Positions 61,507 through 64,000 of a stretch of 64,000 nucleotides of DNA are shown piece by piece. The notes under the pieces are model-generated. The model was not told the origin of the DNA. It ran no database searches and saw only the letters and a list, made by a program, of their open reading frames with translations. The stretch comes from Limnephilus marmoratus (Eukaryota; Arthropoda; Insecta; Trichoptera; Limnephilidae), in assembly GCA_917880885.1 (NCBI GenBank), contig OU862917.1, forward strand, positions 32,972,104-33,036,103, written 5' to 3'. Numbering within the stretch: position 1 is the first letter of the stretch; the number at the start of each line of letters is the position of its first letter. A program made the translations under genes and the position numbers.

Positions 61507-63182
61507 TCTTCTTCTTTCGTATGGTGGGGGGTCAGAGGGGGACATCTAGGTCTGCGAGCCAGTCTAGGGCCTCAGGCGTTGCCCTGTGGACCTCATAAAT
61601 CCCGCCGGGGAATGAATGGAGCGGGCATTCGTTGACTACATGTTCAGTGGTCTGCACCGCACCGCATTCACACGTCGCCGACTCTTTAAGGCCCCATCTA
61701 TGCATCATGTGAGCACAACGGCTATGGGAGCACCTTATTCTATTGATGGCAGTCCAGAGTTTGCGAGGCAATGAGAACCCAGGCTGTCTCTCAGTGGGGT
61801 CTTGCACGAGATCGGCGTTTTTGACGTTAGCTGATTGCCACTCAAGCTTCCACCTATCTTCTGGGGTGAGAGGTGTTCGAAGGAGTCTTTCTCCTTCCAT
61901 CCAGAAGGGTTTTCGAGACTTTAAGCGGCATGCCGGGTGAGAAACGACATCATCGTGCAAGGGTATTTCGCTTTTTTGCAGCGCCTTCTTGTATTCCCTC
62001 AGTGTTGCAATCTCTCGCCTGATATTTGGCGGGGTTATATTTGCAAGTACGGGGAGCCAAGGAAGAGGAGTCGATTTTAAGGTTCCGCTGATGGTTCGCA
62101 TTGTGGCATTAAGCTGAACGTCGACCATGGAAGTGTGGGCGCTTCTGGCCCATACTGGAGCACAGTATTCAGCTGCTGAGAAAACCAGGGCAATGGATGC
62201 CGTTCTGAGCGTGTTGGCGTCGCATCCCCAGCTAGTACCAGCCAGCTTATTGACTAAGTTTAGTCTTGTCCTGGTTTTTTTGCCCACTGTTTCCATGTGT
62301 TTCCGGTAATTCAGGCTCCTGTCCAAAGTTATTCCAAGATAGCGGGGATGGGGGTCATGGTAAATATTTTTTCCATCAAACTGAACACAGAGTTTTGCGT
62401 TTGCTTGTGAATTACTGAGATGGAAAGCTGTCACAACTGTTTTCGACCCATTTGGCTTTAGTCGCCAATTGAGGAAAAATTCTTCCATAGCCTTGAGGTC
62501 AGAATTAAGGATCTCTTCTGCTGCATTGAGGGTTTTGGCTTGGACTGTGATGGCGAAGTCATCTGCGTAAGCAAATTTTCTGCCTTCAGTGTGAGAAAGA
62601 TCTCGAGTATAGATATTGAAGAGTGGTGGGGCCAGCACTGAGCCTTGGGCAAGGCCATTATTCAGGTGCATTTTTTTGCTTTTTAGCCCTCCTAGAAAAA
62701 CCCTGAAAGTACGGCCAGTTAGTAGTTGCTCAATAAGTCGTACTGTGTTGCCATCCTTTATGGTGTCGTAGAGCTTGACAAGGAGGCCTTTGTGCCACAC
62801 CGTGTCGTAAGCCGCAGAGAGATCAATGAACGCTGCCGCAGTCTTAAGCCGTTTCTGGAATCCAGATTCGATGTGTGTTGTCAGAGCTAGCACCTGGTCA
62901 CAGCAGTTACGGCCTGGTCTGAAGCCAGCTTGCTCTTGTGGAACCACTTTCTCCAGAATTGGGGTAAGTCTGCGGAGCACCACTCGCTCTAGGAGTTTAT
63001 ACATGGTACTTAAAAGCGAGATGGGCCGATAGCTGTTTGGATCTTCTGGTGGCTTGTTGGGTTTGAGGATCGCAATAACTTTAGTTTTTTTCCAGATATT
63101 TGGAATTACTCCAGTTTTAAAAATTTCAGTAAACAGTTTTGCGATCCATAACTTATGGTTATGGATCATTCATAAGTTATGG
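61507..63182 (-). mobile_element. 5'-truncated non-LTR retrotransposon (element E)
   Basis: 1676 bp on the minus strand inserted into the YVDD codons of PLE2. 3' tail is a short GAA run (cgaaagaagaagaa). The 5' end is truncated inside the RT and carries a 15-bp inverted repeat (63143-63157 and 63171-63185). 12-bp target duplication on both sides. Coding sequence is intact from the truncation to the end, so the insertion is recent. GC content is higher than PLE2's. Confidence 0.93.
61532..63169 (-). pseudogene. element E ORF2 fragment: reverse transcriptase and C-terminal Cys/His motif
   Basis: 545 codons without a stop, but lacking the endonuclease because of 5' truncation; the first codons (MIHNHKLW) come from the junction repeat. 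RT: TKVIAILKPNKPPEDPNSYR, PQEQAGFRPGRNCCDQVLAL, AAAFIDLSAAYDTVWHKGLL, NNGLAQGSVLAPPLFNIYTR (LAQGS), RKFAYADDFAITVQ (YADD), RLKPNGSKTVVTAFHL, RYLGITLDRSLNYRKHMETV. The C-terminal tail has RCSHSRCAHMMHRWGLKESA and TCECGAVQTTEHVVNECPLH, a Cys/His cluster seen in jockey/R1-group proteins. Clade not determined. Confidence 0.9.
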
Positions 63183-63185
63183 ATC
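63143..63185. repeat. 15-bp inverted repeat at the 5' junction of element E
   Basis: gatccataacttatg (63143-63157) and cataagttatggatc (63171-63185) are exact complements with a 13-nt spacer that itself repeats gttatggatc. The last three bases belong to the target duplication. Confidence 0.9.
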
Positions 63186-63850
63186 AACATACCTATACCA
63201 TGTAAACACATTAGATAATAGGGAAAGTCCACAATCAAATAATTTGTTCTCAAAGAAGTTCATAAATATGTCAGAAAACAATGGTAAAGCGGGATTCCCC
63301 ATAGGGAGACCATTACGCTGTTTGTAGAATTTATCATTAAAGGTAAAATAGTTTTGATTAATGCAAATTTCTAATAATGTGGACATTTCCTTCACAATAG
63401 TTCGATCTAAATGGGAATTATTTAAAATATTTAAAATTAGGTTTTACATTCATTAGTGGGAATGCTGGGAAACAGATTGACAACGTCAAATGAAACTAAT
63501 TTACTGTTGCTAGGAATATCTAAATCTTTGATTTTATCGATTAACTCCAAACTGTTTTTAATTGAGCGATGTGATGTGAATAATTTATTGGATTTGAACA
63601 AAGATACAAATTTAGAACATATATTATAATTGGGGTTAGAATAAGCAGGAACAACAGGTCTGATAGGGACATCCTGTTTATGAATTTTAGCCAAACCATA
63701 CAGTTTAGGAGGTTTAGGATTGGTTAATACTAGAGAATTATATTTAGGTTTCCTGCAAATTAAAGGACAGCTCTTGATTGTCTCCTTGACGTCTTCTTGA
63801 TACTTCTTTGTGGGGTCTTTTGAAATGGTTGTAAAATTATCAGTTTTGTT
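63183..63850 (-). pseudogene. PLE2 RT N-terminal half
   Basis: Minus strand from 63850: DNFTTISKDPTKKYQEDVKE, then KPPKLYGLAKIHKQDVPIRP (PLE K-L-Y-G-L-x-K-I-H-K motif), SFDVVNLFPSIPTNE. One frameshift near 63440 follows, then QNYFTFNDKFYKQRNGLPMG, NPALPLFSDIFMNFFENKLF and TWYRYVD, where element E interrupts before the second catalytic Asp. Joins 61506 after removing element E and one duplication. Confidence 0.88.
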
Positions 63851-63949
63851 AATGTCAGATTATTTTCTAGTATGGTTTTTTTTATACTGTTTAAGGTTAG
63901 TTTTTCAATATTTTTGTGGTTATTTTTGTAATTATTTTTTTTTTTTTAA

Positions 63950-64000
63950 ACGATAATTTTACAACCATTTTAAAAGACCCCACAAAGAAGTATCAAGAAG
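63950..64000 (+). pseudogene. start of an inverted second PLE2 copy
   Basis: Plus strand encodes DNFTTILKDPTKKYQE, nearly identical to the minus-strand peptide at 63850-63790. So two PLE2 copies lie head-to-head with about 100 bp of T-rich sequence between them. Cut by the window end. Confidence 0.85.

Larger units (their letters stand above)
60405..63850 (-). mobile_element. Penelope-like element PLE2, split by non-LTR element E
   Basis: Minus strand. RT N-terminal motifs 63850-63183, insertion of element E (61507-63182), RT C-terminus plus GIY-YIG 61506-60511, 3' end near 60405. The end contains gttaatgatacgaacgtgtc followed by gaaaccggtagc. That is GAAA plus a self-complementary ACCGGT plus A, hammerhead-like on one side, but the CUGANGA box is not recognisable. 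Belongs to a different PLE lineage from PLE1. Confidence 0.9.

Overview
The window looks like repeat-packed, AT-rich nuclear DNA from an arthropod, most likely an insect. The evidence is the range of eukaryotic retroelements (jockey/CR1-like, Penelope-like, Gypsy and Copia), hAT transposon remains, poly(A) tails, spliced exons with GT/GC-AG borders, and the absence of any bacterial gene organisation. I cannot name a species.

Host content is very small. One candidate gene on the + strand has three exons: 10008-10307, 34761-34988 and 35584-35696. It encodes a secreted, cysteine-rich protein with a Kazal-like cysteine pattern. Its middle intron of about 24.5 kb is filled with transposable elements. 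Its first exon (start codon) was not found.

Layout: 0-4.1 kb holds two broken non-LTR reverse transcriptase (RT) copies. 5.8-6.4 kb holds two foldback fragments of Penelope-like elements (PLEs) with hammerhead-ribozyme-like cores. 10.9-18.8 kb is non-LTR element A (+), split by a nearly complete PHD-finger non-LTR element B (-) at 11.7-17.1 kb. 20.4-22.5 kb is a GC-rich non-LTR element D (+), abutting the 5' end of a Copia element (-) at 22.5-23.4 kb. 23.5-26.3 kb carries a dispersed repeat in tandem pairs. 27.3-29.0 kb is an RTE-like 3' fragment carrying a non-autonomous hAT with 8-bp target duplication. 29.0-34.6 kb is element C (-), a relative of B. 38.0-50.0 kb is Penelope-like element PLE1 with an inverted partial copy, split by a young Gypsy element (41569-49864; 644-bp LTRs with no difference seen by eye; target duplication ATCC). 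50.4-55.0 kb holds more PLE foldbacks, a perfect hairpin, tandem repeats, a hAT relic and an RT relic. 55.7-58.6 kb is an internally deleted Copia. 60.4-64.0 kb is PLE2 (-), split by a non-LTR insertion with 12-bp target duplication; an inverted second PLE2 copy starts at the window end.

Almost every protein here belongs to a mobile element: endonuclease plus RT (non-LTR), RT plus GIY-YIG endonuclease (PLE), or gag-protease-RT-RNase H-integrase (LTR). Nested insertions give relative ages: A before B, PLE1 before Gypsy, PLE2 before non-LTR E, and the RTE-like fragment before hAT. Several young copies carry only one or two lesions, often in homopolymers, so some may be assembly errors. I saw no clearly new biological system. 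The best leads are the ribozyme-bearing PLE ends, a 3'-UTR hairpin whose shape persists while its sequence changes across related non-LTR elements, and the host gene with the TE-filled intron.
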